Below are positions 1 to 5,366 of a stretch of DNA of 5,366 bases, in pieces. The stretch comes from Leptolinea sp. (GTDB lineage: Bacteria; Chloroflexota; Anaerolineae; Anaerolineales; Anaerolineaceae): assembly GCA_022837205.1 (NCBI GenBank), contig JALHEL010000139.1, forward strand, positions 1-5,366, given 5' to 3'. Each line of letters starts with the position of its first letter. Positions within the stretch are counted from its first letter, which is position 1. Under the pieces are notes generated by a model that ran no database searches, was not told where the DNA came from, and saw nothing but the letters and a program-made list of their open reading frames with translations. The translations under genes and the position numbers were made by a program.

Positions 1-141
1 ACTCTTTCCCTGACGCCGACTTTATCCGAAACTCCGACGTTGACTCTGACAAACACCGTTACACCGTCACCTACATTAACCGCGACACCGACTCTGACGA
101 TGACGCCCACAGCCACTTTCACGTTTACGCCTACACCGGTA
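1..141 (+). repeat. Degenerate Thr-Pro codon repeat
   Basis: This stretch consists almost wholly of ACN and CCN codons mixed with leucine codons, giving an imperfect repeat in the DNA as well as the protein; for example, ccgacgttgactctgac near base 35 resembles ccgactctgacgatgac near base 87. The third codon positions vary widely (acg, aca, acc, act), so the repeat is kept at protein level rather than being a recent tandem duplication. It encodes the flexible linker of the truncated surface protein. Confidence 0.6.
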
Positions 142-540
142 GGGTTAACAGGTTTGATCAATAACAACCGTGTCGGGGTTTATGAACTTCCGTCCGGCAT
201 GTCGGTTATGATCAGCGACGGATATTTGGAACCGGGAACCAAGGTGAACGTGATTCGGTATTGTGAACCCGATTTCAACAAAGGCGAAATCTGGGCATTA
301 ATCTTTTATCCGAGTAAAAATCGCAACACCGGATGGATTCGAGTCCGTTTGCCGGATTCACCGGATTTCGTCTCCCTTTCAGATATAAATATGCCGGCAA
401 TCGAAGTGATCCAGGCAAACCCATACCTTAAAATCAAATGCCCGACCCTTCCTTATCAACGTATGCCGGGTGATGAAATCACTTTAACACCCGCCGTTAC
501 GCAAACTCCCGAGGAAAAAATTTCAACCGAAAAACCATAG
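1..540 (+). CDS. C-terminal part of a surface protein with Thr/Pro linker and SH3-like domain (5' truncated)
   Basis: The frame is open from base 1 to the TAG at 538-540, giving 179 residues with no true start in the window. Residues 1-47 are a Thr/Pro linker with alternating T-P and T-L pairs. Residues 50-116 look like a bacterial SH3-like (SH3b) domain: a V-Y-E-L-P-S strand, then L-E-P-G-T-K-V-N-V-I, then E-I-W-A-L-I and finally T-G-W-I-R-V, matching the family's G-T-x-V, W and T-G-W-V landmarks. Residues 88 and 147 are cysteines. A second short Thr/Pro-rich tail (about 160-179) ends the protein. Long Thr/Pro linkers of this kind are common in exported or membrane-anchored Chloroflexota proteins, so an extracytoplasmic location is inferred. 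SH3b domains often bind wall polymers or peptides, but no ligand can be read here. The N-terminal domain, which would define the function, lies before the window. The TTG at base 40 is inside the linker and is not the real start. Confidence 0.75.
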   Translation, partial: TLSLTPTLSETPTLTLTNTVTPSPTLTATPTLTMTPTATFTFTPTPVGLTGLINNNRVGVYELPSGMSVMISDGYLEPGTKVNVIRYCEPDFNKGEIWALIFYPSKNRNTGWIRVRLPDSPDFVSLSDINMPAIEVIQANPYLKIKCPTLPYQRMPGDEITLTPAVTQTPEEKISTEKP

Positions 541-547
541 GCTTCCG

Positions 548-1855
548 CTATTCAATCAGTCCGTAAAATTGTGGCAGTTTTTCGACTTCGCTTTCACTGT
601 ACTTACAGGCATTGTTTAATAATTCAGCGGCTTGATTCAGCTTTTCCTCATTGTTGGCATGAACCGTAAAAAGCGGCATGCCTTTTTTGATCGGATCGCC
701 GACTTTATGGTGCACAATAATCCCGACTCGATGATCGATTCGATCCGCTTTGGTAACCCGACCGGCGCCCAACAAAACGGATGCTTCACCAACCATGCGG
801 GCATTGATTTCCGAAAGCCAACCATCCGATCGAGCATATAAATCTCGAATAATGGGCGCCTTCGGGAATTTAGCGAGATCATCGATATAAGAAACATCCC
901 CGCCCTGGAGACGAACCAACAGCTTTAGACTCTCCAAAGCTTTTCCGGTATGGATCGCATCTTCTGCCATATGACGCGCTTCATCAACAGATTTCGCTTT
1001 CTTACCCATTTTAATCATCAACGCGGAAGATTCGATGCAATGCTCATATAAATCCGGAGCGGATTTTTCTCCGCGTAACATACGCACGGCTTCCTGTACT
1101 TCCAACGCATTCCCGACGGCGTAACCCAACGGTTGGTTCATATCGGTCAATTCGGCTTTCACGCTTCTCCCGAACTTCTTCCCGATGGACACCATTAATC
1201 TTGCCAGTTTCTCCGCTTTTTCAAGTGTTTCCATAAAAGCGCCGTTCCCGACTTTGACATCCAACAAAATAAGCGGGGTTCCGGCGGCGATTTTCTTGCT
1301 CATAATGGATGAAGCAATCAAGGGGATAGACGGAACGGTTCCGGTGACGTCTCGGAGCGCATATAGCTTTCCGTCAGCCGGAGCGAGATCCGCCGATTGT
1401 CCGGAAAGAACCGTACCATATTGTTTCAGTTGGTTTAAGAATTCCTCTTTCGATAAATTCAGTCGCATTCCGGGAATAGACTCGAATTTGTCAATGGTGC
1501 CTCCGCTGAATCCTAATCCCCGTCCAGACATCTTTGCCACCGGCAAACCGCAAGCCGTAACAATGGGTTGAACGATCAGCGTCGTTTTATCGCCCACTCC
1601 TCCGGTCGAATGTTTATCAACCGCGATATCCGCAATGCCCTTGAGAGATACCATCTCGCCGGATTCCGCCATCGCTCTGGTTAGGGCCGTCGTCTCCCGA
1701 GCGGTCATCCCGCGGCACAAAACCGCCATCGCCCAAGCTGCCGCTTGATAATCGGGAATTTTCCCTTCGGTATAACCGTCAATAAAAAATCGAATTTCCT
1801 CATCGGTTAATGCTTTGGAATCTCTTTTTTTAATAATAATGTCAACCGCATTCAT
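548..1855 (-). CDS. pdp: Pyrimidine-nucleoside phosphorylase (thymidine/uridine phosphorylase)
   Basis: A 435-residue cytoplasmic enzyme, full length for the family (about 430-440), that splits uridine, deoxyuridine or thymidine with phosphate into free base and (deoxy)ribose-1-phosphate for pyrimidine salvage. The N-terminal helical domain begins V-D-I-I-I-K-K-R-D and is followed by the D-K-H-S-T-G-G-V-G-D loop (residues 80-89; H82 matches His85 of E. coli DeoA) and the family signature S110-G-R-G-L-G, then G-G-T-x-D-K-x-E. The base-binding Arg, Ser and Lys (DeoA 171, 186, 190) are R168, S183 and K187. The C-terminal domain carries G-A-G-R and the V-G-D-P-I-K-K-G turn. From memory it reads closer to Bacillus Pdp than to E. 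coli DeoA, for example in Y-A-L-R-D-V-T-G-T-V and S-S-I-M-S-K-K, so broad pyrimidine specificity is more likely than strict thymidine use. Residues 116-117 are F-S where Bacillus and E. coli have H-T. The ATG is supported by GGAG seven bases upstream. It is the second gene of a pair with the lipoprotein gene. Confidence 0.95.
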   Translation of the reverse strand: MNAVDIIIKKRDSKALTDEEIRFFIDGYTEGKIPDYQAAAWAMAVLCRGMTARETTALTRAMAESGEMVSLKGIADIAVDKHSTGGVGDKTTLIVQPIVTACGLPVAKMSGRGLGFSGGTIDKFESIPGMRLNLSKEEFLNQLKQYGTVLSGQSADLAPADGKLYALRDVTGTVPSIPLIASSIMSKKIAAGTPLILLDVKVGNGAFMETLEKAEKLARLMVSIGKKFGRSVKAELTDMNQPLGYAVGNALEVQEAVRMLRGEKSAPDLYEHCIESSALMIKMGKKAKSVDEARHMAEDAIHTGKALESLKLLVRLQGGDVSYIDDLAKFPKAPIIRDLYARSDGWLSEINARMVGEASVLLGAGRVTKADRIDHRVGIIVHHKVGDPIKKGMPLFTVHANNEEKLNQAAELLNNACKYSESEVEKLPQFYGLIE

Positions 1856-1862
1856 AAAAAAA

Positions 1863-1868
1863 CTCCGC
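1863..1868 (-). promoter_or_regulatory. Ribosome binding site of pdp
   Basis: On the minus strand this reads GCGGAG, followed by seven T residues and then the ATG at 1855-1853. The spacing is ideal and fixes the start of pdp. The site fills most of the 18-base gap after the lipoprotein stop codon, so the two genes are probably on one transcript with no room for a separate promoter. Confidence 0.75.
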
Positions 1869-1873
1869 TAAGG

Positions 1874-2539
1874 TTATTGTCTCGGTACCGGATACCAAAT
1901 CAGAGCGTTATATCCCTGTTCATCCACGGTCACCCCCTGACCGGTAATAACGGGCTTTCCGCTTTGGCAGGTCCATTCATAAGGAGTGTCGTTCCCGACG
2001 ACCGCACCCGGTAATGTTATATTATCCATTTCAGCCTTGGCGCATTCGTTGACAGCCGCTTCCGGCGGGGTCGTGCTTAGATTCATCGGAGTCAGGCAAG
2101 TCGAGTACATCGAACTGTCGCAGCCAAACACTTGCCCATCCACACAACGCCATACCACATTATGAGCCGTGCCATCCGATTCGGAAATAGCCAGGGCGCG
2201 TAATACTTCTTTTTTTATGACTTCCGGGGGATTCGTTCCCGTGTATTCGGGTCCGGGTGTATCAATCGTTCCAACAGCCTGGCAATAATCCCAAGGATCG
2301 GCATAAGTTGCTCCCGCCGGCAACGTGCGGGTCACCGATGCATCCGTCCACACGAGAGTACCTTCCGGAAGAGCATATTCCTCAGCCGCAACCGGAGTTT
2401 CTGCGGTATCCGCTGTGGTTTGGGCAACGGAAGTCTCGTTTGGCACCGTAGAGGTAACAATTTCCCGTGGCAGGTGCTGAACACAGGCTGTCACACTAAG
2501 AGGGATCAGAAGGTAACAAAAAAAATTTTTCCGAATCAT
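1874..2539 (-). CDS. Cys-rich putative lipoprotein, function unknown
   Basis: A 221-residue protein I cannot assign to a characterised family. Residues 1-18 form a lipoprotein signal: M-I-R-K, a hydrophobic stretch, and the lipobox V-T-A-C with C19 as the predicted lipidated cysteine. Residues 20-55 are a Thr/Ala/Val-rich spacer, expected to tether the domain at the outer face of the membrane. The globular part (about 56-221) has six further cysteines (86, 132, 140, 148, 166, 191), an even number that fits disulfides outside the cell. It contains D-P-W-D-Y-C-Q-A-V-G-T-I-D-T-P (81-95) and two copies of a W-x-C-x-x-G motif, at W130-R-C132-V-D-G and W189-T-C191-Q-S-G, suggesting a duplicated subdomain. 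I associate similar proteins with Anaerolineae, from memory only. The ATG has AAGG seven bases upstream. It precedes pdp by 18 bases and is probably co-transcribed with it, but nothing in it points to nucleoside metabolism. Confidence 0.85.
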   Translation of the reverse strand: MIRKNFFCYLLIPLSVTACVQHLPREIVTSTVPNETSVAQTTADTAETPVAAEEYALPEGTLVWTDASVTRTLPAGATYADPWDYCQAVGTIDTPGPEYTGTNPPEVIKKEVLRALAISESDGTAHNVVWRCVDGQVFGCDSSMYSTCLTPMNLSTTPPEAAVNECAKAEMDNITLPGAVVGNDTPYEWTCQSGKPVITGQGVTVDEQGYNALIWYPVPRQ

Positions 2540-2546
2540 CGCTGCG

Positions 2547-2550
2547 CCTT
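2547..2550 (-). promoter_or_regulatory. Ribosome binding site of the lipoprotein gene
   Basis: AAGG on the minus strand lies seven bases before the ATG at 2539-2537, the same spacing as the pdp and larB sites. It partly overlaps the 11-base AT palindrome TTATTCAATAA (2549-2559). Confidence 0.55.
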
Positions 2551-2576
2551 ATTCAATAAAATATATCTACGCTTTT

Positions 2577-2582
2577 AGTATA
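2577..2582 (-). promoter_or_regulatory. Candidate -10 element for lipoprotein-pdp transcription
   Basis: The minus strand reads TATACT, five of six matches to the bacterial consensus, 37 bases upstream of the lipoprotein start codon. No good -35 box is found 16-18 bases further upstream (the closest hexamer is CCATCT), so this is only a candidate. Confidence 0.25.
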
Positions 2583-2685
2583 TCGCAACTATAAAATAAG
2601 ATGGACTATCCGCTTCACCCGCGAGATTACCAAAATAAAAGATCCCGACTCTTTTCGATCAAAAAATAATGATCCGAATCGACTT

Positions 2686-2714
2686 TTGCGGAAATCTTTT
2701 GAATCCCCTATATC
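2686..2714 (+). promoter_or_regulatory. Candidate promoter for larB-larE
   Basis: TTGCGG (2686-2691) and TATATC (2709-2714) are separated by 17 bases, a standard spacing, but match the -35 and -10 consensus at only three and four of six positions. An alternative -10, TAGAAT at 2735-2740 (five of six), lacks a -35 partner. Which of them is used cannot be decided from sequence alone. Confidence 0.22.
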
Positions 2715-2767
2715 CCGCCTGACGGATTATCGAATAGAATTAAATGGTAGAAACTAAATGTCGGCTC

Positions 2768-2771
2768 GGAG
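2768..2771 (+). promoter_or_regulatory. Ribosome binding site that decides the larB start
   Basis: GGAG lies seven bases before the ATG at 2779, matching the GGAG-seven base arrangement of pdp. The in-frame ATG at 2758 has no Shine-Dalgarno sequence at the right distance and would add seven residues not expected in LarB. The 2779 start is therefore preferred. Confidence 0.75.
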
Positions 2772-2778
2772 AATTTTT

Positions 2779-3549
2779 ATGAATGATCAACAAATTCGAC
2801 AGATTATGGAAGCCGTTGCAAGCGGTGCGATATCTGTCTCGGAAGGGATAAAAGCGTTGGGCGAATTTCCGCAGGAATCGGTAGGGAATTTTGCCGTAAT
2901 CGATCATCAGCGGGAAATCCGCACCGGATTTCCGGAGGTAATCTTCGGACCGGGGAAAACGGAAGAACAGATCGTTGAAATATTTGAAAGATTACATGAT
3001 AAAAATCCGAATGTATTGGCTTCGCGGATCAGTCCGGAAGTTTATGAACATATTCGAGAACGCCTGCCATATGCCACCTATGATCCCACTGCTCGAATTC
3101 TATATACGAAGGAGAAGCAAGAATTATTGGAAGGGATCACGGTAGTTACCGCCGGCACCGGTGATATTCCGGTTGCCGAAGAAGCCGCTCTGACAGCGGA
3201 ATTGATGGGAAACCGAGTCGAGCGCATATACGATGTCGGCGTTTCAGGTATTCATCGTCTCTTTAACCGTCTGCCGGATCTCCGAAAAGCAAAAGTCATC
3301 ATCGTTGTCGCCGGAATGGAAGGAGCGCTCGCCAGCGTCGTCGGCGGGTTGGTTCAATGTCCGGTAATTGCCGTTCCTACCAGCGTCGGCTACGGTTCCA
3401 ATTTTCACGGCTTAGCTGCTTTGCTTTCGATGTTAAACAGCTGTGCCAACGGTGTCGGGGTTGTGAATATCGATAACGGATACGGTGCGGCTTGTCTGGC
3501 TTCCAAAATCAATCATCTCAGAGTTCAAAAGGACTTGCAAGATGACTGA
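2779..3549 (+). CDS. larB: LarB, nickel-pincer cofactor biosynthesis carboxylase/hydrolase
   Basis: A 256-residue cytoplasmic protein, close to the usual LarB length (about 250). In the characterised Lactobacillus plantarum system, LarB carboxylates C5 of the pyridinium ring of nicotinic acid adenine dinucleotide and cleaves its phosphoanhydride, releasing AMP and the biscarboxylic acid mononucleotide. The N-terminal part (1-115) has the LarB-typical R-x-G-F-P-E-V-I-F-G-x-G-K-T (48-61). The C-terminal half is the PurE-like (AIR carboxylase) fold: T-A-G-T-G-D-I-P-V-A-E-E-A (124-136), D-V-G-V-S-G-I-H-R-L (152-161), V-A-G-M-E-G-A-L-A-S-V-V-G-G-L (177-191), P-T-S-V-G-Y-G (200-206) and L-N-S-C (219-222). 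C222 corresponds to the cysteine reported to form a covalent adduct with the pyridinium ring in L. plantarum LarB, and E181 to a key glutamate. Residue 128 is Gly where the usual motif is AGTSD. The start at 2779 has a well-placed GGAG; the ATG at 2758 does not. The stop overlaps the larE start. Confidence 0.95.
   Translation: MNDQQIRQIMEAVASGAISVSEGIKALGEFPQESVGNFAVIDHQREIRTGFPEVIFGPGKTEEQIVEIFERLHDKNPNVLASRISPEVYEHIRERLPYATYDPTARILYTKEKQELLEGITVVTAGTGDIPVAEEAALTAELMGNRVERIYDVGVSGIHRLFNRLPDLRKAKVIIVVAGMEGALASVVGGLVQCPVIAVPTSVGYGSNFHGLAALLSMLNSCANGVGVVNIDNGYGAACLASKINHLRVQKDLQDD
3529..3533 (+). promoter_or_regulatory. Ribosome binding site of larE within larB
   Basis: AAGGA inside the last codons of larB lies eight bases before the ATG at 3542. 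It selects this start over the in-frame GTG at 3485, which would add 19 residues encoded within larB and has no comparable site. Confidence 0.7.
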
Positions 3550-4432
3550 GAAATCGGGATTGGCCTCTGAAACACAGTCAAAATTGGATAAATTGCAAGA
3601 AATCCTGCGGGAAATGGGATCGGTTATTGTTGCTTTTTCAGGGGGTGTGGACAGCAGCCTTTTGGCTTATCTCGCCCATGAGACCTTGGGAGATCGAAGT
3701 CTGGCGATCACCGTCTCATCGGAATTGGATCCGCCGGACGCCATCGATACTGCCGAAGCGTTTGCGAAAAAACATCAAATCCCTCACGAAATCGTTAAAC
3801 AGAATCTGTTGAAAGTCGAATCGATCGCGTCTAATCCGCCGAATCGCTGCTATTACTGCAAGCGCCAAATTCTTACGGAAATGATCCGTATCGCAAAGGA
3901 GCGGAATTTCGCGTTTGTAATCGAAGGACAGAACATCGATGATCTGGGTGATTACCGTCCGGGTCGAGAAGCGATAAAAGAATGCGGCGTTCGCAGTCCG
4001 TTTGTCGAAGCCGGGATGACTAAATTGGAGATTCGGGAGATATCAAAAACTTTTCAACTGAACACATGGGATCAACCTTCCACTCCCTGTCTGGCAACCC
4101 GTATTCCATACGGTCGACGAATCGATCCAAAAGATCTCATAAAAATCGGAAAAGGCGAAAATTATTTAAAATCTCTCGGGATTCGAGAATGCCGCGTACG
4201 GCTTTACGATTCCGCTGCCGCAATTGAAGTACCGGAAAGAGATATGAAAATCATTTCGGATCATCGGGAACAGATTGTCAGAATCTTCAACGAAATCGGA
4301 TTTTTGCATACCACATTGGACTTAGCGGGATATCGGCGCGGAAGTTTAAATCAAGGGCTGGAAAAACCGACCACTATTTCTGCGTCGGGAAAACAAGCAT
4401 CCATTTCTTCAGATAACAAAATTGAGAATTGA
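3542..4432 (+). CDS. larE: LarE, ATP-dependent sulfur insertase for the nickel-pincer cofactor
   Basis: A 296-residue cytoplasmic PP-loop ATP pyrophosphatase. LarE adenylates the carboxylates of the biscarboxylic acid mononucleotide made by LarB and replaces them with thiocarboxylates, giving the ligand into which LarC inserts nickel. The PP-loop is S-G-G-V-D-S-S (33-39). Further LarE landmarks are E-G-Q-N-x-D-D-x-x-D-Y-R-P-G (128-141), R-S-P (151-153), P-C-L-A-T-R-I-P-Y-G (182-191) and L-D-L-A-G-Y-R-R-G-S-L-N (259-270). C183 matches the sacrificial sulfur-donor Cys176 of L. plantarum LarE. C103 and C106, in N-R-C-Y-Y-C-K, complete the three-cysteine set of homologues that use a [4Fe-4S] cluster and turn over many times (shown for Thermotoga maritima LarE), so that mode is inferred here. 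Residues 272-296 are a polar Ser-rich tail beyond the conserved core. The ATG overlaps the larB stop by 8 bases (atgactga), so translation is probably coupled. Confidence 0.95.
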   Translation: MTEKSGLASETQSKLDKLQEILREMGSVIVAFSGGVDSSLLAYLAHETLGDRSLAITVSSELDPPDAIDTAEAFAKKHQIPHEIVKQNLLKVESIASNPPNRCYYCKRQILTEMIRIAKERNFAFVIEGQNIDDLGDYRPGREAIKECGVRSPFVEAGMTKLEIREISKTFQLNTWDQPSTPCLATRIPYGRRIDPKDLIKIGKGENYLKSLGIRECRVRLYDSAAAIEVPERDMKIISDHREQIVRIFNEIGFLHTTLDLAGYRRGSLNQGLEKPTTISASGKQASISSDNKIEN

Positions 4433-4457
4433 TCATTCATTCGGATAAATTTCAACA

Positions 4458-5366
4458 ATGAACAAGGATGTAAAAGCAACCGAACATTTTTTCATGCTAT
4501 CCTCCGCGGAAGGGATCCTGTGCTTCCTGTATTTATTGTTTCTTCCCGGAGGAAGCGGAGAGGGCAGTCTTTTCGCGTTCAGTCGCGTTCGACTTGCTTT
4601 GCTCTCGGCGGTTCTGTTGCTGGCCTGTTTTTTCGGAATCCCTCTGGTTTCAAAAAATGTGCTGAATTTTTGGATTCGTTTAAGCGCCAAGAAAACTTTT
4701 CGTTTGTTCGCATTACTTTTAAGCCAGGGAATTCTTCTGTCGGGAACGGCTTTACTGCGATCTCTGTGGTTGCTGTACCGAACAAGTGAAGATTATTCTT
4801 GGTTCGTGGTTTACAGGCGCTTGTTCCCTCCGGTTTGTTGGCTGGGATTCATTGCAATCCAAGCGATTTTATATTTTCTTTATCGAATTTCAAATGATTT
4901 TCGGGAAGTTTTCCGACAAAAAAGTCATCAAAGAAAAACCTTCCTGATTCTGATGGGAATCGGCATCGTCGCTGCGGTCGGAATCGCCGTTACCTGGATC
5001 GGCTTAGTCAAGGATAATGCTTTTTTCGGGAAGCCGACCGTCCCTTTGCTTGAATGGCATCTGATTTTGGCATTCTTGCTTTGTCTTCTCTGGATGATTC
5101 TTGAAATGAAACAAATAGGCAAAGCCGCTCCCTTTGTGATCAAGGCCATGCCGTTCATTGTTTGGGCGGTTGCGGTCGGGATTTGGCTGGCAATTCCAAA
5201 CCAACACGGTTTTTTCTCTCCGCCCGGCAGAGCGCCAAATTTCGAAGTTTATCCTTTTTCGGACGGGTCCTTTTACGGACATTATGCTCGCAGTTTGGCT
5301 GCGGGGATGGGTTTTAAAGGCCGAGATATTCCTCCCCGGCCTTTATATATTGTATTGTTAGCCGTT
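4458..5366 (+). CDS. Multi-spanning membrane protein, possible GT-C glycosyltransferase-like (3' truncated)
   Basis: The frame is open from the ATG at 4458 to the last base, giving 303 residues with no stop, so the gene runs off the window. Hydrophobic segments lie at about residues 11-30, 43-63, 82-107, 122-143, 161-185, 198-216 and 226-246, with an eighth starting near 295: an integral membrane protein. After segment 7 comes a probable outer loop with F-F-S-P-P-G, Y-P-F-S-D (265-269), Y-G-H-Y-A-R-S-L-A-A-G (273-283) and I-P-P-R-P-L-Y (291-297). An acidic residue followed by Y-x-x-x-A-R and then P-P-x-P-L-Y resembles the first catalytic loop of GT-C (GT39/ArnT-like) glycosyltransferases, but there it follows the first membrane segment rather than the seventh. 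The function is therefore a hypothesis. An in-frame TAA at 4446 makes 4458 the first possible ATG; the only upstream site is a distant GGA (4443-4445), so coupling to larE, 25 bases upstream, is plausible. It has no evident role in NPN synthesis. Confidence 0.8.
   Translation, partial: MNKDVKATEHFFMLSSAEGILCFLYLLFLPGGSGEGSLFAFSRVRLALLSAVLLLACFFGIPLVSKNVLNFWIRLSAKKTFRLFALLLSQGILLSGTALLRSLWLLYRTSEDYSWFVVYRRLFPPVCWLGFIAIQAILYFLYRISNDFREVFRQKSHQRKTFLILMGIGIVAAVGIAVTWIGLVKDNAFFGKPTVPLLEWHLILAFLLCLLWMILEMKQIGKAAPFVIKAMPFIVWAVAVGIWLAIPNQHGFFSPPGRAPNFEVYPFSDGSFYGHYARSLAAGMGFKGRDIPPRPLYIVLLAV

Larger units (their letters stand above)
2540..2778. other. Divergent intergenic region between the lipoprotein gene and larB
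   Basis: This 239-base AT-rich stretch must hold the promoters of both divergent units. I see no convincing ORF, RNA gene or known riboswitch in it. It contains the palindrome TTATTCAATAA (2549-2559) and two GATC-CGA-type blocks, 2641-2660 and 2671-2690. The blocks share GATCC and a CGACT/TTTT core and flank an A/T-rich spacer (aaaaaataat). They could be a regulator site or chance similarity in AT-rich DNA. Candidate promoter elements are listed separately, all weak. Confidence 0.5.

Noticed and set aside
40..540. A complete 166-residue gene starting at TTG 40
   Set aside because: The frame stays open to base 1 with the same Thr/Pro composition, so the TTG is an internal leucine codon and the gene is truncated at the window edge.
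537..551. Inverted repeat ATAG-gcttccg-CTAT across the two convergent stop codons, considered as a bidirectional terminator
   Set aside because: The stem is only four A/T-rich pairs with a seven-base loop and no clear U tract, so it is too weak to call.
632..1571. Plus- and minus-strand alternate frames inside pdp
   Set aside because: pdp has intact family motifs over its whole length, so these frames are shadows of it.
2549..2559. TTATTCAATAA as an RNA hairpin hiding the lipoprotein ribosome binding site
   Set aside because: A one-base loop cannot form a hairpin. At most it is a DNA palindrome for a dimeric protein, with no support beyond its symmetry.
2758..2781. larB start at ATG 2758
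   Set aside because: It has no Shine-Dalgarno sequence, whereas ATG 2779 has GGAG seven bases upstream and gives the usual LarB N-terminus.
3485..3541. larE start at GTG 3485
   Set aside because: This would encode 19 extra residues inside larB. ATG 3542 has AAGGA eight bases upstream and a normal LarE N-terminus.
4433..4785. Reverse-strand open frames opposite the start of the membrane protein gene
   Set aside because: They are antisense to a long open frame with clear membrane segments, have basic low-quality compositions, and show no ribosome binding site or family motif.

Overview
The window looks like bacterial chromosome of moderate G+C content. It most resembles a Chloroflexota member, probably class Anaerolineae. 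This placement is inference, resting on three things: a surface protein with a long Thr-Pro linker ahead of an SH3-like domain, a small Cys-rich lipoprotein, and a large membrane protein of a type I associate with that class. No rRNA or other taxonomic marker is present. Coding density is high. I see no tRNA, CRISPR array, insertion sequence or phage gene.

Layout. Positions 1-540 (+) are the 3' end of a gene that begins before the window; it encodes a Thr/Pro linker, an SH3-like domain and a short second Thr/Pro tail. It converges, with only 7 bases between stop codons, on a minus-strand pair: a lipoprotein gene (1874-2539) followed 18 bases later by a complete pyrimidine-nucleoside phosphorylase gene, pdp (548-1855). 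A divergent intergenic region of about 240 bases (2540-2778) must carry the promoters for both sides. On the plus strand come larB (2779-3549) and larE (3542-4432), overlapping by 8 bases. After 25 bases a multi-spanning membrane protein gene (4458 to the window end) begins and runs off the 3' edge.

How the genes work together. LarB and LarE carry out the first two stages of nickel-pincer nucleotide (NPN) cofactor synthesis: LarB carboxylates and hydrolyses nicotinic acid adenine dinucleotide, and LarE converts the two carboxylates to thiocarboxylates. The nickel insertase LarC and any LarA-type racemase that would use the cofactor are not in the window. LarE carries the three-cysteine pattern of the iron-sulfur-dependent, multiple-turnover enzymes. 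Pdp is a nucleoside-salvage enzyme with all main active-site residues present. The lipoprotein and the two surface or membrane proteins at the edges have no established link to either pathway.

Most worth a second look are the split lar cluster, a Gly in place of the usual Ser in LarB's AGTSD motif, the Cys3-type LarE, the duplicated W-x-C-x-x-G motif in the lipoprotein, and the truncated membrane protein with a GT-C-like acidic loop.
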